Assembly (NCBI RefSeq): GCF_000732195.1
Contig: NZ_JNNU01000015.1
Coordinates: 1-64,000, forward strand
Origin: Neorhizobium vignae
GTDB lineage: Bacteria; Pseudomonadota; Alphaproteobacteria; Rhizobiales; Rhizobiaceae
Reading direction: 5' to 3'
Length of the DNA: 64,000 nt
Both the position numbers and the translations under genes were made by a program. The notes beneath the pieces were generated by a model. That model saw only the letters and a list, made by a program, of their open reading frames with translations. It did no database searches and was not told the DNA's origin. Shown piece after piece: positions 1 to 8,848 of the stretch (positions are counted from its first letter, which is position 1; every line of letters begins with the position of its first letter).

Positions 1-78
1 AGCGGCAACATCTGTCGATGCGGCGCCTATTCCAACATCGTGGATGCCATCACGGAAGTCGCGGGGACAAAAGCATGA
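1..78 (+). CDS. paoA: Aldehyde oxidoreductase [2Fe-2S] subunit, C-terminal fragment (PaoA/YagT-like)
   Basis: The reading frame is open from the window edge and ends in TGA at 76-78, giving the last 25 residues of a protein. The fragment contains Ile-Cys-Arg-Cys-Gly-Ala-Tyr, the C-x-C half of the second [2Fe-2S] cluster motif of xanthine-dehydrogenase-family iron-sulfur subunits. Its stop overlaps the ATG of the FAD subunit at 75, so the two are translationally coupled. Together with the next two genes it makes a three-subunit periplasmic PaoABC-type enzyme that oxidises aldehydes to acids. In PaoA proteins the N-terminus carries a Tat signal, which lies outside the window. The family is clear; the exact substrate is not. 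Confidence 0.85.
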   Translation, partial: SGNICRCGAYSNIVDAITEVAGTKA

Positions 79-1025
79 GAGTCTTCACCTACGAACGTGC
101 CTCCTCGATCGAGGCCGCGGCCAGGGCGGCCGCTTCCAGCCCAACCGCGAAGTTCATTGCCGGCGGTACGAACCTGCTCGATCTGATGAAGCTCGAGATC
201 GAGGCGCCGACGCACCTGATCGACATCAACACTCTTGGCCTCGACACGATCGAGAAAACCCCCGAAGGCGGCTTGCGCATTGGCGCGCTGGTGCGCAATA
301 CCGATCTTGCCGCGAATGATATCGTTCGCCGCGATTACGGGCTGCTCTCCCGCGCGCTGCTGGCAGGTGCCTCGGGTCAGCTCCGCAACAAGGCGACGAC
401 CGCGGGTAATCTCCTGCAACGCACCCGCTGTCCGTATTTCTACGATACCAACCAGCCCTGCAACAAGCGGCAGCCTGGCAGCGGCTGTTCGGCTATTGGC
501 GGTTTCAGCCGCCAGCTGGGAATCGTTGGGGTCAGCGATGCGTGTATCGCGACACACCCGAGCGATATGGCGGTCGCCATGCGCGCTCTCGATGCGGTCG
601 TGGAAACCGTGAAACCGGACGGGCGTCGTCATGCGATCCCGATCGCGGAGTTTCATCGCCTGCCGGGCGACACGCCGCATCTCGAAACCGTCCTGGAGCA
701 GGGTGAGTTCATAACCGCCGTCGTTCTGCCGGCGCCGATCGGCGGACGTCACATCTACCGCAAGGTCCGCGACCGTGCGTCCTATGCCTTTGCTCTTGTT
801 TCCATCGGTGCGGTTATTCAGCCCGATGGTACCGGGCGTGTCGCAGCCGGCGGGGTGGCCCACAAGCCCTGGCGGCTTGAAGCGGCCGACGCCGAGCTTG
901 CGAAGGGAGCCAAGGCGACCTCCGCGGCGCTTCTGGCAGATGCGCGGCCGACAGAGCAGAACCGGTTCAAGATAGATCTGGTCGAGCGTACGCTCGGGTC
1001 CGTGATCGCAGAAGCGAGGGGTTGA
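75..1025 (+). CDS. paoB: Aldehyde oxidoreductase FAD-binding subunit (PaoB/YagS-like)
   Basis: A 316-residue FAD-binding subunit of the xanthine dehydrogenase family. The N-terminal FAD domain has the [14 protein letters not shown] pyrophosphate-binding loop at about residues 29-42 and [14 protein letters not shown] at about 110-123. The segment [20 protein letters not shown] followed by Cys at about 119-139 supplies the extra cysteines that in E. coli PaoB hold a [4Fe-4S] cluster, which ordinary xanthine dehydrogenases lack. The start at 75 is chosen because it overlaps the upstream stop (ATGA); an upstream in-frame extension would run into the paoA frame. The molybdenum subunit follows 3 nt after the stop. 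It passes electrons between the iron-sulfur and molybdenum subunits. Confidence 0.88.
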   Translation: MRVFTYERASSIEAAARAAASSPTAKFIAGGTNLLDLMKLEIEAPTHLIDINTLGLDTIEKTPEGGLRIGALVRNTDLAANDIVRRDYGLLSRALLAGASGQLRNKATTAGNLLQRTRCPYFYDTNQPCNKRQPGSGCSAIGGFSRQLGIVGVSDACIATHPSDMAVAMRALDAVVETVKPDGRRHAIPIAEFHRLPGDTPHLETVLEQGEFITAVVLPAPIGGRHIYRKVRDRASYAFALVSIGAVIQPDGTGRVAAGGVAHKPWRLEAADAELAKGAKATSAALLADARPTEQNRFKIDLVERTLGSVIAEARG

Positions 1026-1028
1026 GCC

Positions 1029-3227
1029 ATGAAGTTCGACACACCAGCAACGACCAACCCGATCGACCAGCTTAAAGTGGTCGGGCAGCCCATCCACCGT
1101 ATAGATGGTCAATTGAAGACAACAGGCCGAGCGAAATACGCTTACGAGTGGCACGACACCCAAATTCCCTACGCCTACGGCTATCCGGTCGGCGCATCGA
1201 TTGCCAAGGGCCGGATCAGATCGATGGACGTCGCAGCAGCGCAAACTGCGCCAGGTGTTCTCGCGGTTGTCACCACGCTCAGCGTCGGCGACCGCGAGAA
1301 GGGGAAATTCAATACCGCGAAGCTGTTCGGCGGCGACGAGGTGCAGCATTACCATCAGGCGATCGCCGTCGTGGTCGCCGAGACCTTCGAACAGGCCCGT
1401 GCCGCAGCGGCGTTGGTCAAGGTCGACTACGCCGTGGAGGCTGGTGCCTTTGACTTGAAGGAGGCGATGAAAACCGCCGAAAAGCCGGCTGAATCACAGC
1501 AGCCAGACACCGCAGCCGGCAATTTCGACGACGCCTTTGCAAGCGCCGCGGTCACATTGGACGAGACGTACACAACGCCGGACCAGTCCCACGCGATGAT
1601 GGAGCCGCATGCATCGATCGCGGCATGGAATGGTGATGAGGTCACCGTTTGGACTTCCAGCCAGATGATCGACTGGTGGCGAAGCGACCTTGCCACAACG
1701 CTTGATATCGACAAGGAAAAGATCCACCTGATGTCGCCGTTTATCGGCGGCGGGTTCGGCGGCAAGCTCTTCCTGCGAGTGGATGCCGTTTTGGCGGTTT
1801 TGGGAGCCCGTGCGGCGAAGAGGCCGGTCAAGGTCGCCCTGCCGCGTCCGTTCATGATCAACAACACCACGCACCGCCCGGCGACGATCCAGCGGATCAG
1901 GATCGGGGCAGAGCGTGACGGAAAGATCACGGCGATTGCGCACGAAAGCTGGTCGGGTGACCAGCCCGGGGGCCAGCTCGAAACCGCGGTCGCTCAGACC
2001 CGTCTGCTTTATGCCGGGGCGAACCGGATGACGGCGATGCGGCTTGCGACACTGCATCTTCCCGAGGGCAACGCGATGCGCGCGCCTGGGGAAGCTCCGG
2101 GGTTGATGGCGCTTGAGATCGCGATCGACGAGATGGCCGAGAAGCTGGGCATGGATCCGGTGCAGTTCAGAATCCTCAACGATACGCAAGTGGATCCCGA
2201 GAAGCCCCAGCGTCCTTTCTCTCACCGCGACCTTGTCGGCTGCTTGAAGCTTGGCGCCGAACGTTTCAGTTGGGACAGCCGAGGCAGGCCAGGGGCTCGC
2301 CGAGACGGGAACTGGTTGATTGGCCACGGGGTCGCGGCAGCGTTCCGCAACAACCTCGTCCTGCCGTCTGGAGCCCGTGTGCGACTGAATCGCGAGGGTA
2401 TCGTCACGGTCGAAACGGATATGACGGATATCGGTACCGGCAGCTATACGATCATCGCCCAGACGGCGGCCGAAATGTTGGGCCTACCCCTCGATAAGGT
2501 AGCGGTGCACCTCGGGGATTCGCGCTTCCCGGTGTCTGCTGGTTCCGGTGGGCAGTTTGGGGCGAACTCTTCGACGTCCGGCGTCTATGCCGCCTGCGTC
2601 AAGTTGAGGGAGGCCATAGCGGCGAAGCTTGGCTTCAACTCCGCTGATGTCGTGTTCGAAAACGGCGAAGTGCGCTCCGGGAACCGCTCCGTTCCGCTTT
2701 CGCAGGCAGCAGGCGAGCAGGGGCTTGTCGGTGAAGACACGATGACGTGGGGCGATCTGACCGAGACGCATCAGCAATCGACATTCGGCGCCCACTTCGT
2801 CGAGGTCGGTGTCGATGTCGCGACTGGCGAAAGCCGTATCCGCCGCATGCTTGCCGTCTGCGCCGCAGGTCGTATCCTCAATCCGATCACCGCACGCAGC
2901 CAGGTAATTGGTGCCATGACAATGGGAGCGGGTGGGGCGCTGTCGGAGGAACTGGCGGTCGATACGCGTCGTGGCTTCTTCGTCAATCACGACCTGGCAG
3001 GCTATGAGGTGCCAGTGCATGCGGACATTCCGCATCAGGAAGTGATATTCATGGATGAAACCGACCCGATGTCGTCGCCTATGAAGGCAAAAGGTGTCGG
3101 TGAACTCGGTCTCTGCGGTGTGGCCGCAGCCATTGCCAATGCCATCTATAACGCATCGGGCGTCAGAGTACGCAGCTATCCGATCACGCTCGACAAGCTG
3201 ATCGGAGGGCTTCCTGAAATTGCCTGA
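1029..3227 (+). CDS. paoC: Aldehyde oxidoreductase molybdenum-cofactor subunit (PaoC/YagR-like)
   Basis: A 732-residue catalytic subunit of the xanthine dehydrogenase / CO dehydrogenase large-chain family. Recognisable pieces are GGGFGGK at about residue 240 (the molybdopterin-binding glycine loop), NAMRAPGEAPG at about 348, and KGVGELGLCG at about 691, which carries the Glu used as catalytic base in this family. There is no signal peptide, as expected for a subunit that rides across the membrane on a Tat-exported partner. It is the last gene of the operon and is followed 8 nt later by a strong hairpin. A PaoD-like cofactor-insertion chaperone is not present downstream, so it must be encoded elsewhere or upstream. 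Confidence 0.9.
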   Translation: MKFDTPATTNPIDQLKVVGQPIHRIDGQLKTTGRAKYAYEWHDTQIPYAYGYPVGASIAKGRIRSMDVAAAQTAPGVLAVVTTLSVGDREKGKFNTAKLFGGDEVQHYHQAIAVVVAETFEQARAAAALVKVDYAVEAGAFDLKEAMKTAEKPAESQQPDTAAGNFDDAFASAAVTLDETYTTPDQSHAMMEPHASIAAWNGDEVTVWTSSQMIDWWRSDLATTLDIDKEKIHLMSPFIGGGFGGKLFLRVDAVLAVLGARAAKRPVKVALPRPFMINNTTHRPATIQRIRIGAERDGKITAIAHESWSGDQPGGQLETAVAQTRLLYAGANRMTAMRLATLHLPEGNAMRAPGEAPGLMALEIAIDEMAEKLGMDPVQFRILNDTQVDPEKPQRPFSHRDLVGCLKLGAERFSWDSRGRPGARRDGNWLIGHGVAAAFRNNLVLPSGARVRLNREGIVTVETDMTDIGTGSYTIIAQTAAEMLGLPLDKVAVHLGDSRFPVSAGSGGQFGANSSTSGVYAACVKLREAIAAKLGFNSADVVFENGEVRSGNRSVPLSQAAGEQGLVGEDTMTWGDLTETHQQSTFGAHFVEVGVDVATGESRIRRMLAVCAAGRILNPITARSQVIGAMTMGAGGALSEELAVDTRRGFFVNHDLAGYEVPVHADIPHQEVIFMDETDPMSSPMKAKGVGELGLCGVAAAIANAIYNASGVRVRSYPITLDKLIGGLPEIA

Positions 3228-3235
3228 GTAGGAGA

Positions 3236-3261
3236 GGCGGCGGCTTTATCAAGCCGCCGCC
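3236..3261 (+). terminator. Hairpin after the pao operon
   Basis: A perfect 11-bp stem (GGCGGCGGCTT at 3236-3246 pairing with 3251-3261) closes a 4-nt TATC loop 8 nt after the paoC stop. No T-run follows, so it may act as a 3'-end stabiliser or factor-assisted terminator rather than a classical intrinsic terminator. The remaining stretch to 3449 holds nothing recognisable. Confidence 0.6.
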
Positions 3262-3449
3262 ACATTCGCACCTGGCGCGCGCACGGCATGGCACGCTCAT
3301 CCTTCAGGCCGGACGATCCTTGTCACTGCAAGGCTTTGGTCTGGTGCAGACGATTGGCTGACGATCGAAAACCTGTTTCCTTCGTCGCGTTCTCCGGCGA
3401 GGCTGCTGAGGAGCCGCCGGGTGCCATAACAGAATGTTTTGCGAACAGC

Positions 3450-3869
3450 TCAGCGAGCTTTTTCGACTTTGACGGTGAGTTTGCCAGGTCGGTCAAAGAT
3501 CGAGACGTCGCCTTGGATCTGACCCAGAATCACGATGCCGGGCTGCGGTACACGCCCCTCCCGGTAGTAGATGACGAAATCGCCCGAACTCCAAAGTCCG
3601 AGTGTACCGGCGGAGAAATCTCGCTGACGGGGAGCGGCTGGCAGGGCGGTGGGCAGGTCCCCTGTCTTTTCCTGACGAAGATGATCGTCCATCTCGATCG
3701 TCAGCGGCAGCATCGCCGCAAGCGCTCGAGCGGCCGCGTTGTCAGCCAGTTCGGCGGTGACGTTGCCCCAATCAGATGAAATCACAATGCGGTCCTGCGC
3801 CAAGGCGGATCCTCCCAGGTTAAGCGTCAGAACAGCTGCGAGAAAAGTCGCACCCATGATCTGTTTCAT
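3450..3869 (-). CDS. Secreted cyclophilin-like fold protein
   Basis: A 139-residue protein with a clear signal peptide (hydrophobic core AFLAAV-type, cleavage near SALA-QD at about residue 25). The mature part of about 115 residues resembles the small 'cyclophilin-like' family: an N-terminal ITVELADNAAARAL-like segment (here VTAELADNAAARALAAMLPL at about 37-56), a central GTLGLWSSGDFVIYY strand-turn-strand at about 88-102, and a GIVILGQIQGDVS strand. These proteins have the fold but usually not the catalytic residues of peptidyl-prolyl isomerases. Its ATG overlaps the stop of the upstream DUF4405 gene by 4 nt, so the two are co-translated. Function unknown; possibly a redox or cofactor partner of the cytochrome genes before it. 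Confidence 0.72.
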   Translation of the reverse strand: MKQIMGATFLAAVLTLNLGGSALAQDRIVISSDWGNVTAELADNAAARALAAMLPLTIEMDDHLRQEKTGDLPTALPAAPRQRDFSAGTLGLWSSGDFVIYYREGRVPQPGIVILGQIQGDVSIFDRPGKLTVKVEKAR

Positions 3870-4564
3870 GTCTCACCCTTCGTTGCCGGAATACGCGCCC
3901 TGTTAACTGCTCTCAGACAGAGCATCGCGTAGTGCGAAATCACAACCACGCCTGCCATCACAGCCGTCCAGTGCGCGAAAAAAGGCGCCACCGAGCCGGT
4001 GAAATCCCAGAATTCCAGACTGTAGCCGAACATCAGCTTGGTCGAGACGCCGAGAGCCGCAAAGCTCCAGGCGCCGAAGCACAGGAGCAGCACAGCGATC
4101 AGCCGTAAAGCAGCGGTTCCGATCCCAGACGGAGAAACTCTGAAAACGGTTCCCGCCACCGTCATCACGCGCGCCCAATGGGTGCCGGCATGAATTGCAA
4201 CGATTATCGCGACCCAATAGGCCGAGAACCAGTGAAGCTCTATGACGCTCACATTGTTGGTGAACTGCGTGAAGCTCAGCACCGAGCGTGAGATCAGCAC
4301 GCTGGTTACCACCAGTACCGCCATGGTGATCCCAAGCCAGACATGTATCACAACGACCATCCAGCGACGAACATCGTAACGACCGCTACGGAGCTTCAAG
4401 AACCAGCGCCTGTTCATGGTCAGGTGCCATCCAAGAAGCCCGAACATGGTCGTTCCAAAGATCTCATGTGGACCGTTGTCGAGCCACCAGTAGGCGAGAG
4501 CCAGCATAAGCAGCGCCGCCATGCTTGCGGGAAGAACGAGGCGATCGGTCACCAATCGAAGCAT
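3866..4564 (-). CDS. DUF4405-family membrane protein (b-type cytochrome-like)
   Basis: A 232-residue integral membrane protein with about six hydrophobic segments and histidines placed within or next to them: GLLGWHLTMNRRW near 43-55, VVIHVWLGITM near 71-81, VIELHWFSAYW near 107-117, AIHAGTHWARV near 123-133 and VVISHYAML near 207-215. This spacing is typical of DUF4405 proteins, thought to be b-haem membrane cytochromes related to formate dehydrogenase gamma and cytochrome b561. It lies 18 nt after the cytochrome P460 gene and overlaps the cyclophilin-like gene. A membrane b-haem protein next to a periplasmic c-type cytochrome suggests an electron-transfer pair; the partner enzyme is not evident. 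Confidence 0.75.
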   Translation of the reverse strand: MLRLVTDRLVLPASMAALLMLALAYWWLDNGPHEIFGTTMFGLLGWHLTMNRRWFLKLRSGRYDVRRWMVVVIHVWLGITMAVLVVTSVLISRSVLSFTQFTNNVSVIELHWFSAYWVAIIVAIHAGTHWARVMTVAGTVFRVSPSGIGTAALRLIAVLLLCFGAWSFAALGVSTKLMFGYSLEFWDFTGSVAPFFAHWTAVMAGVVVISHYAMLCLRAVNRARIPATKGET

Positions 4565-4582
4565 TCCACTACCTCGTCGGCG

Positions 4583-5056
4583 TCAAAGCGGATCATCATC
4601 GGAAATGGCCCCGCTCAGCGTGAACATGAACTGCTCGGACTGACGCGAACGATGGCAGGAGTAGCAACGCGCGACATTTTCGTCGGCCTTGACGGTCCGA
4701 TCCGGCCAGAACCACTGGTACTCCCATTGATCCGCGCCGGCTCCGATCTTCTGTGCCACGAGATAGCGCGTCAGAACGTCGCTTTGATAATCGACGAGAA
4801 CCATATGGGTGCCGGTCGGAACAGGTTGCCCGGCTCGCAGCGCCGAGAGAGCGGCAGGGTTGGTCAGCATATGCTCGCGGGTGATCCCCCGTCGGACCGT
4901 CGTATAATGCTCGAGCTGTTCGAGAGGCGGAAACGTAACCGAGTTGGATGCCGCAAGCGCTGAGGTCGGCGATAGCTCGGTCTCAACGACGAAATAGCCT
5001 GTCAGGACAACCGCGAGGGGCGCAGCCACCAAGCCGGACCAGCGAAAGAATGTCAT
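4583..5056 (-). CDS. Cytochrome P460-family c-type cytochrome
   Basis: A 157-residue exported protein. Residues 1-36 form a signal peptide or N-terminal anchor (AAPLAVVLTGYFVVE core). The body matches the cytochrome P460 family: a central HMVLVDYQSD strand at about 84-93 and a C-terminal haem c site RCYSCHRSR at about 130-138 (C-x-x-C-H). P460-family proteins include hydroxylamine- and NO-oxidising haem enzymes with a Lys-haem crosslink, but many small rhizobial members have unknown roles and a crosslinking Lys cannot be assigned from this sequence alone. It is first in a three-gene unit with DUF4405 and the cyclophilin-like gene. An AAAGGG ribosome-binding site precedes the ATG. Confidence 0.78.
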   Translation of the reverse strand: MTFFRWSGLVAAPLAVVLTGYFVVETELSPTSALAASNSVTFPPLEQLEHYTTVRRGITREHMLTNPAALSALRAGQPVPTGTHMVLVDYQSDVLTRYLVAQKIGAGADQWEYQWFWPDRTVKADENVARCYSCHRSRQSEQFMFTLSGAISDDDPL

Positions 5057-5203
5057 GAGTTTTACCCTTTAAGTGGATCGTGAAAGGGCAATACGCCCAT
5101 CTGCTCGGTCCGCCGCTACACAGACTGCTGAACTCGGGATTGGAGTCTTCCCGCGCGTCTCGACCGGATGCCGAACAGACACCAGCCGAGACGAGGCGGG
5201 GAT

Positions 5204-5237
5204 GGAGCCAGGAAGCCTCATTTGACGTCCTGGCTCC
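5204..5237 (-). terminator. Inverted repeat downstream of the hydrolase gene
   Basis: Perfect 9-bp arms (GGAGCCAGG at 5204-5212, CCTGGCTCC at 5229-5237) around a 16-nt loop, starting just past the stop of the minus-strand hydrolase gene at 5242. No T-run is present. It is placed to separate the hydrolase from the cytochrome unit. The rest of 5057-5203 is featureless. Confidence 0.4.
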
Positions 5238-5241
5238 TGGC

Positions 5242-6351
5242 TTAGGCGAGGTGCTGGTCGAAGAAGCCCTTCAGCTTGTCGAAGGGGATGAGGTCGACGC
5301 GGTCATAAAGATCGACATGGCCAGCACCCTTGATCCAGACAAGTTCCTTCGGCTCCGAAGCCCGGTTGTAGGCATCCTGGCTGAATTCCTTCGAATGGGC
5401 CTGGTCGCCGGAGATGAACAGCATCGGGCGGGGCGAGATCGTCTCGATGTCGTTGAACGGATAGAAATTCATGAACTTTACGCTGCTGCTGAGCGTCGGC
5501 TTCGTCGTCGTCTGTCGGGTCGCTCCAGCAGGCGTGTATTCACCACGAGACGTCCGGTAGAAGTCGTAGAACTCGCGCTGTATGGGATCTGTATTGGCCG
5601 TCAGTTCGAGCGTGGTGCCGCCGATATACCGGATGTCAGCACCGCTGGACTCTGCCCAGCGCTGTTCGGCAGCTGTGGCGATGAACTGCTTGCGCTGTTC
5701 GACCGTCTGCGACTTGTTGAGCGCATGACGGAAAGCAGCGCCCATGTCGTACATGCTGACCGTGGCGATCGCCTTGATGCGCGGATCGATCTTGGCGGCG
5801 CTTATAACAAAGCTGCCGCTACCGCAGACCCCGATCGCGCCGATATTCCCTCGGTCCACGAACGCGTGCGAACCGAGGAAGTCGACGCCCGCGCTGAACG
5901 CTTCGGCGTAGGCCTCGGGAGATACGAGGTTGCGCGACCTTCCTTCGCTCTCGCCCCAGAACGGAAGGTCGATCGACATCGCGACAAAACCCTGCTCGGC
6001 CATTTTGGTGGCATAGAGGTTTGCGCTTTGCTCCTTCACCGCTCCCATGGGGTGGCCGACGATGATGGCCGGGTTTTTCACCGCCTGGTCGATGTCCTTG
6101 GGGAGAAATAGATTGCCCGCAACATCGGTCTGGTACTGGGTCTTGAACCTGACCTTCTGCAGGGTCACGCGATCACTGGTATAGAAGTTGGATGCGCCTT
6201 TGGACATGTCTTGGGCCTGTGCGAAAGTGGTGTCGAAGATGGACATGGCGCCGAGAGCCGCTGCGCCAGCGCCTGCCATCTTGAGCAAGTGGCGGCGATC
6301 GATCCCGGTGTTCGAGGCCTGTGCGTCGTCTTGGTTTGTTGCGATGGTCAT
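5242..6351 (-). CDS. Tat-exported alpha/beta hydrolase (dienelactone hydrolase-like)
   Basis: A 369-residue protein. The start at 6351 is chosen because AAGGAG sits at the right distance upstream; a frame extension back to 6540 is only antisense to the MFS gene. Residues 18-45 are a Tat signal (twin Arg in DRRHLLKMAGAGAAALG, cleavage near FAQA). The body is an alpha/beta hydrolase of the DLH/YcjY type: NPAIIVGHPMGAVKEQ oxyanion-side strand at about 87-102, IDLPFWGES at about 122-130, nucleophile elbow GAIGVCGSGSF at about 174-184, acid region FISGDQAHS and catalytic His in KGAGHVDLYD near the C-terminus. The elbow has Cys where most esterases have Ser, as in true dienelactone hydrolase. It precedes no cofactor genes; it may act on a lactone or ester in the periplasm. 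Confidence 0.78.
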   Translation of the reverse strand: MTIATNQDDAQASNTGIDRRHLLKMAGAGAAALGAMSIFDTTFAQAQDMSKGASNFYTSDRVTLQKVRFKTQYQTDVAGNLFLPKDIDQAVKNPAIIVGHPMGAVKEQSANLYATKMAEQGFVAMSIDLPFWGESEGRSRNLVSPEAYAEAFSAGVDFLGSHAFVDRGNIGAIGVCGSGSFVISAAKIDPRIKAIATVSMYDMGAAFRHALNKSQTVEQRKQFIATAAEQRWAESSGADIRYIGGTTLELTANTDPIQREFYDFYRTSRGEYTPAGATRQTTTKPTLSSSVKFMNFYPFNDIETISPRPMLFISGDQAHSKEFSQDAYNRASEPKELVWIKGAGHVDLYDRVDLIPFDKLKGFFDQHLA

Positions 6352-6412
6352 CTGCACGTCTCCTTGAGTGGCAATGTTATGGAAAATGATCCCGATGGTG
6401 CGCTGTTGATGT

Positions 6413-7645
6413 TCAGCGGTGTGTCGAACGCCATGCTGCTGCGGCGAGAAGGGAAGAGCCGGCCAACAGGGATGCGGCGAACAGGAAGGTCGTCCACCAG
6501 CCCACGGCGTCGAATAGGGCGCCGCCTGTGGACGCTCCAAGCGTAATGGCGAGTTGGATGGTCGCGACCTGAAGCCCGCCTCCTGCCTCCGCGTCGTCAG
6601 GCATGGTGCGGCTCAGCCACGTGCCCCAGCCAACCGGTGCGGCCGTGCCGAACAGACCCCAGCCGATCAGAAGGATGGCGGTGAAGGCGGCAGATGAACC
6701 GAGTGCGATCAGCCCCAGTGCAATCACGCCCATGATCAGTGGGATCGCGACAAGAATGCTGAACAGGCGCTTCTGCAGCAGATGGCTGACGAGGTATGTT
6801 CCGGCGACCCCGGCCAAGCCCATCAGCAGGAGCAGCAGGGAAAGCGTGGATATCGATACGGCTGTCACTGTCTCCAGAAATGGCCGCAGATAGGTGAACA
6901 AGGCGAACTGCCCCATGAACAGGAGCGTGATCGATCCCATGCCGATCGCGACCTGCGGGCGAATAAGAAGCCGAAAGACATTGGCCGACCTCTCGTTGCG
7001 ACGCGGTGGTAGAGACGGCAGGCTGGCCCACTGCCACACGAGAGCCAGAAGGGCGAGCGGAACGACCGCAAAGAAGGCGCCTCGCCACCCGATATAGCTC
7101 CCGAGCAGACTTCCCAGCGGCGCGGAGATTGTCGCGGCAACGGCATTGCCCGCGTTCAGCATAGCCAGTCCCTTGGGTACAGAGTCTTCGGGAACCAGCC
7201 GCATGACGATCGAGGTCGACATCGACCAGAAGCCACCGATGGCGATACCCAGCATCGCGCGCCCGATCATCAGCACGAGATAATTCGGAGCAAAGGCGAC
7301 GATCGTTCCGGAGACCATCAGGATCAACGAGAAGGATGCGAGGACCAGCCGCCGATCCAGCCGCCGCGTCAGACCCGTCACCAAGACGCTCGTGACCACA
7401 GCGAAAATGCCGGAAACCGAGATCGCCTGGCCGGCGCGGCCTTCCGTGACGCCAAGTTCGGTTGCGATCGGCGACAGGAGGCTGACCGGCATGAACTCCG
7501 ATGCGATCAGGACAGCAACGCACAAGGCCATCGAGACAACTGCGCCCCAGGCGGGGTTCGGGATGGCTGAATCCGTAGTTGTCCACGGGTCCAGTTTCGT
7601 GTCGTCATCCTGAAATTCGGATCGTGTGAGAGCTTGCTGTGTCAT
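6413..7645 (-). CDS. MFS exporter (DHA1 / SotB-like)
   Basis: A 410-residue major facilitator with twelve predicted membrane segments. Family marks are SEFMPVSLLSPIATELG in TM1-TM2 (typical of the sugar-efflux/drug-efflux DHA1 members such as SotB and YdeA), a GLTRRLDRR loop after TM2-3, and MIGRAMLGIAIGGFWS in TM4. Start 7645 is preferred; an in-frame ATG at 7675 is a possible alternative. The gene is transcribed away from a LysR regulator with a palindrome in the shared promoter, so it is probably controlled by that regulator and may share the inducer with the hydrolase gene 61 nt downstream. Substrate unknown. Confidence 0.82.
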   Translation of the reverse strand: MTQQALTRSEFQDDDTKLDPWTTTDSAIPNPAWGAVVSMALCVAVLIASEFMPVSLLSPIATELGVTEGRAGQAISVSGIFAVVTSVLVTGLTRRLDRRLVLASFSLILMVSGTIVAFAPNYLVLMIGRAMLGIAIGGFWSMSTSIVMRLVPEDSVPKGLAMLNAGNAVAATISAPLGSLLGSYIGWRGAFFAVVPLALLALVWQWASLPSLPPRRNERSANVFRLLIRPQVAIGMGSITLLFMGQFALFTYLRPFLETVTAVSISTLSLLLLLMGLAGVAGTYLVSHLLQKRLFSILVAIPLIMGVIALGLIALGSSAAFTAILLIGWGLFGTAAPVGWGTWLSRTMPDDAEAGGGLQVATIQLAITLGASTGGALFDAVGWWTTFLFAASLLAGSSLLAAAAWRSTHR

Positions 7646-7709
7646 GGCGGCAATATATGTCGGCCTCAGTTCCATGATTAGCCATTGCAATTCGCTTGGA
7701 CTTATCGAT

Positions 7710-7723
7710 GATTGACATCAATC
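7710..7723. promoter_or_regulatory. Palindrome in the MFS/LysR divergent promoter
   Basis: GATTGA-CA-TCAATC is a perfect 6+2+6 inverted repeat lying between the divergent MFS and LysR genes, 19 bp before the LysR start. Position and symmetry fit a LysR-family binding site, although the classic T-N11-A spacing is not exact. Confidence 0.4.
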
Positions 7724-7742
7724 GTGATGTTATGAGGCGACC

Positions 7743-8630
7743 ATGAAGCGGGAAGATCTCAACGACATGCTTTGGTTTCTGGCGGTTGCGGAAGAGCGGA
7801 GCTTTACGAAGGCGGCTGCGAAACTTGGCACATCGCAATCGACGATCAGTCATACGATCAAGAAGCTCGAAATGCGATTGGGACTGCGCCTTCTGACCCG
7901 GACCACCCGCAGCGTCGTCCCGACGCAAGCGGGTGAGCGGCTCATCCGCTCGCTTGCACCGCGAATTGCAGAACTCGAAACCGAAATCGACGAGCTGATG
8001 GAAATCAGGGACAAGCCCTCGGGATCCGTGCGGATAACACTGTCGGATCATGCATTGCAAAGCGTCGTCTGGCCGAAACTGCGTCCGGTCCTGCGGGACT
8101 ATCCCGATATCAAGGTCGAGCTGAACAGCGATAACGGTTTCAGGAACATCGTCGAAGAGAAGTTCGACGCGGGCGTACGCCTCGGCGAGAGCGTGGACAA
8201 GGATATGATTGCGGTTCGAATAGGGCCTGATTGGCGCCTGGTCGCCGTTGGGTCTCCCAAGTATTTCGCGGCCCGCTCGGTTCCTGAAACACCGCCGGAT
8301 CTGGTCGGTCATGACTGTATCAACCATAGGCAGTCGCAGTTGGGCGGTTTGTACGGCTGGGAGTTTGAGAAGGATGGTCGGGAGCTTCGGGTGCGCGTTG
8401 CCGGACAACTGACGTTCAACACCTCCTATGCCATGATCGACGCTGCCGTCAGCGGCTACGGCATCGCCTATGTGCCTGAGAACCTCGTTGAGCGGGAACT
8501 CGCTTCCGGACAATTGGTGCAGGTTCTCGATGACTGGACGCCGCCGTTTCCCGGATATTACCTCTACTACCCCAGCAGGCGACAGAATTCGCCGGCGTTC
8601 AAGGTTGTTGTTGAAGCACTCCGCGGCTGA
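7743..8630 (+). CDS. LysR-family transcriptional regulator
   Basis: A 295-residue LysR-type regulator. Residues 1-66 form the winged helix-turn-helix (FLAVAEERSFTKAAAKLGTS followed by QSTISHTIKKLE), a linker helix follows, and residues 90-295 are the periplasmic-binding-like effector domain (SGSVRITLSDHALQSVVWPK onward). Overall it belongs to the group regulating divergently placed transporters and small-molecule enzymes. The neighbouring MFS exporter and Tat-exported hydrolase are the natural targets. The effector is unknown. The 218 nt that follow to the TetR gene contain nothing convincing. Confidence 0.88.
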   Translation: MKREDLNDMLWFLAVAEERSFTKAAAKLGTSQSTISHTIKKLEMRLGLRLLTRTTRSVVPTQAGERLIRSLAPRIAELETEIDELMEIRDKPSGSVRITLSDHALQSVVWPKLRPVLRDYPDIKVELNSDNGFRNIVEEKFDAGVRLGESVDKDMIAVRIGPDWRLVAVGSPKYFAARSVPETPPDLVGHDCINHRQSQLGGLYGWEFEKDGRELRVRVAGQLTFNTSYAMIDAAVSGYGIAYVPENLVERELASGQLVQVLDDWTPPFPGYYLYYPSRRQNSPAFKVVVEALRG

Positions 8631-8848
8631 GGCCATTCCGAACGATGATTTCTGTTCAAGGCTTGATCATCGCATGGAGGGCTTTTTCAACGGTATCTCC
8701 TCGACCATTTCCCAAAAATGCGCGTGGCAATCTGCGACATCGCCCGCGCAGAAAACGCGACGCATCCGCTGTTTCCGCACCTTCGAGAAGAAACGTTTTC
8801 CGGTAAAGCGGCCGGCTTTCAGATCAACCGAGCACCCGTCTCACCCGA

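Noticed and set aside
27-1355. A 442-residue open frame on the minus strand opposite the pao genes
   Set aside because: It is antisense to two clearly conserved subunits, with no family features of its own; a GC-rich third-position shadow.
3288-3779. A plus-strand frame opposite the cyclophilin-like gene
   Set aside because: The minus strand has a signal peptide and recognisable fold; the plus-strand product has no features.
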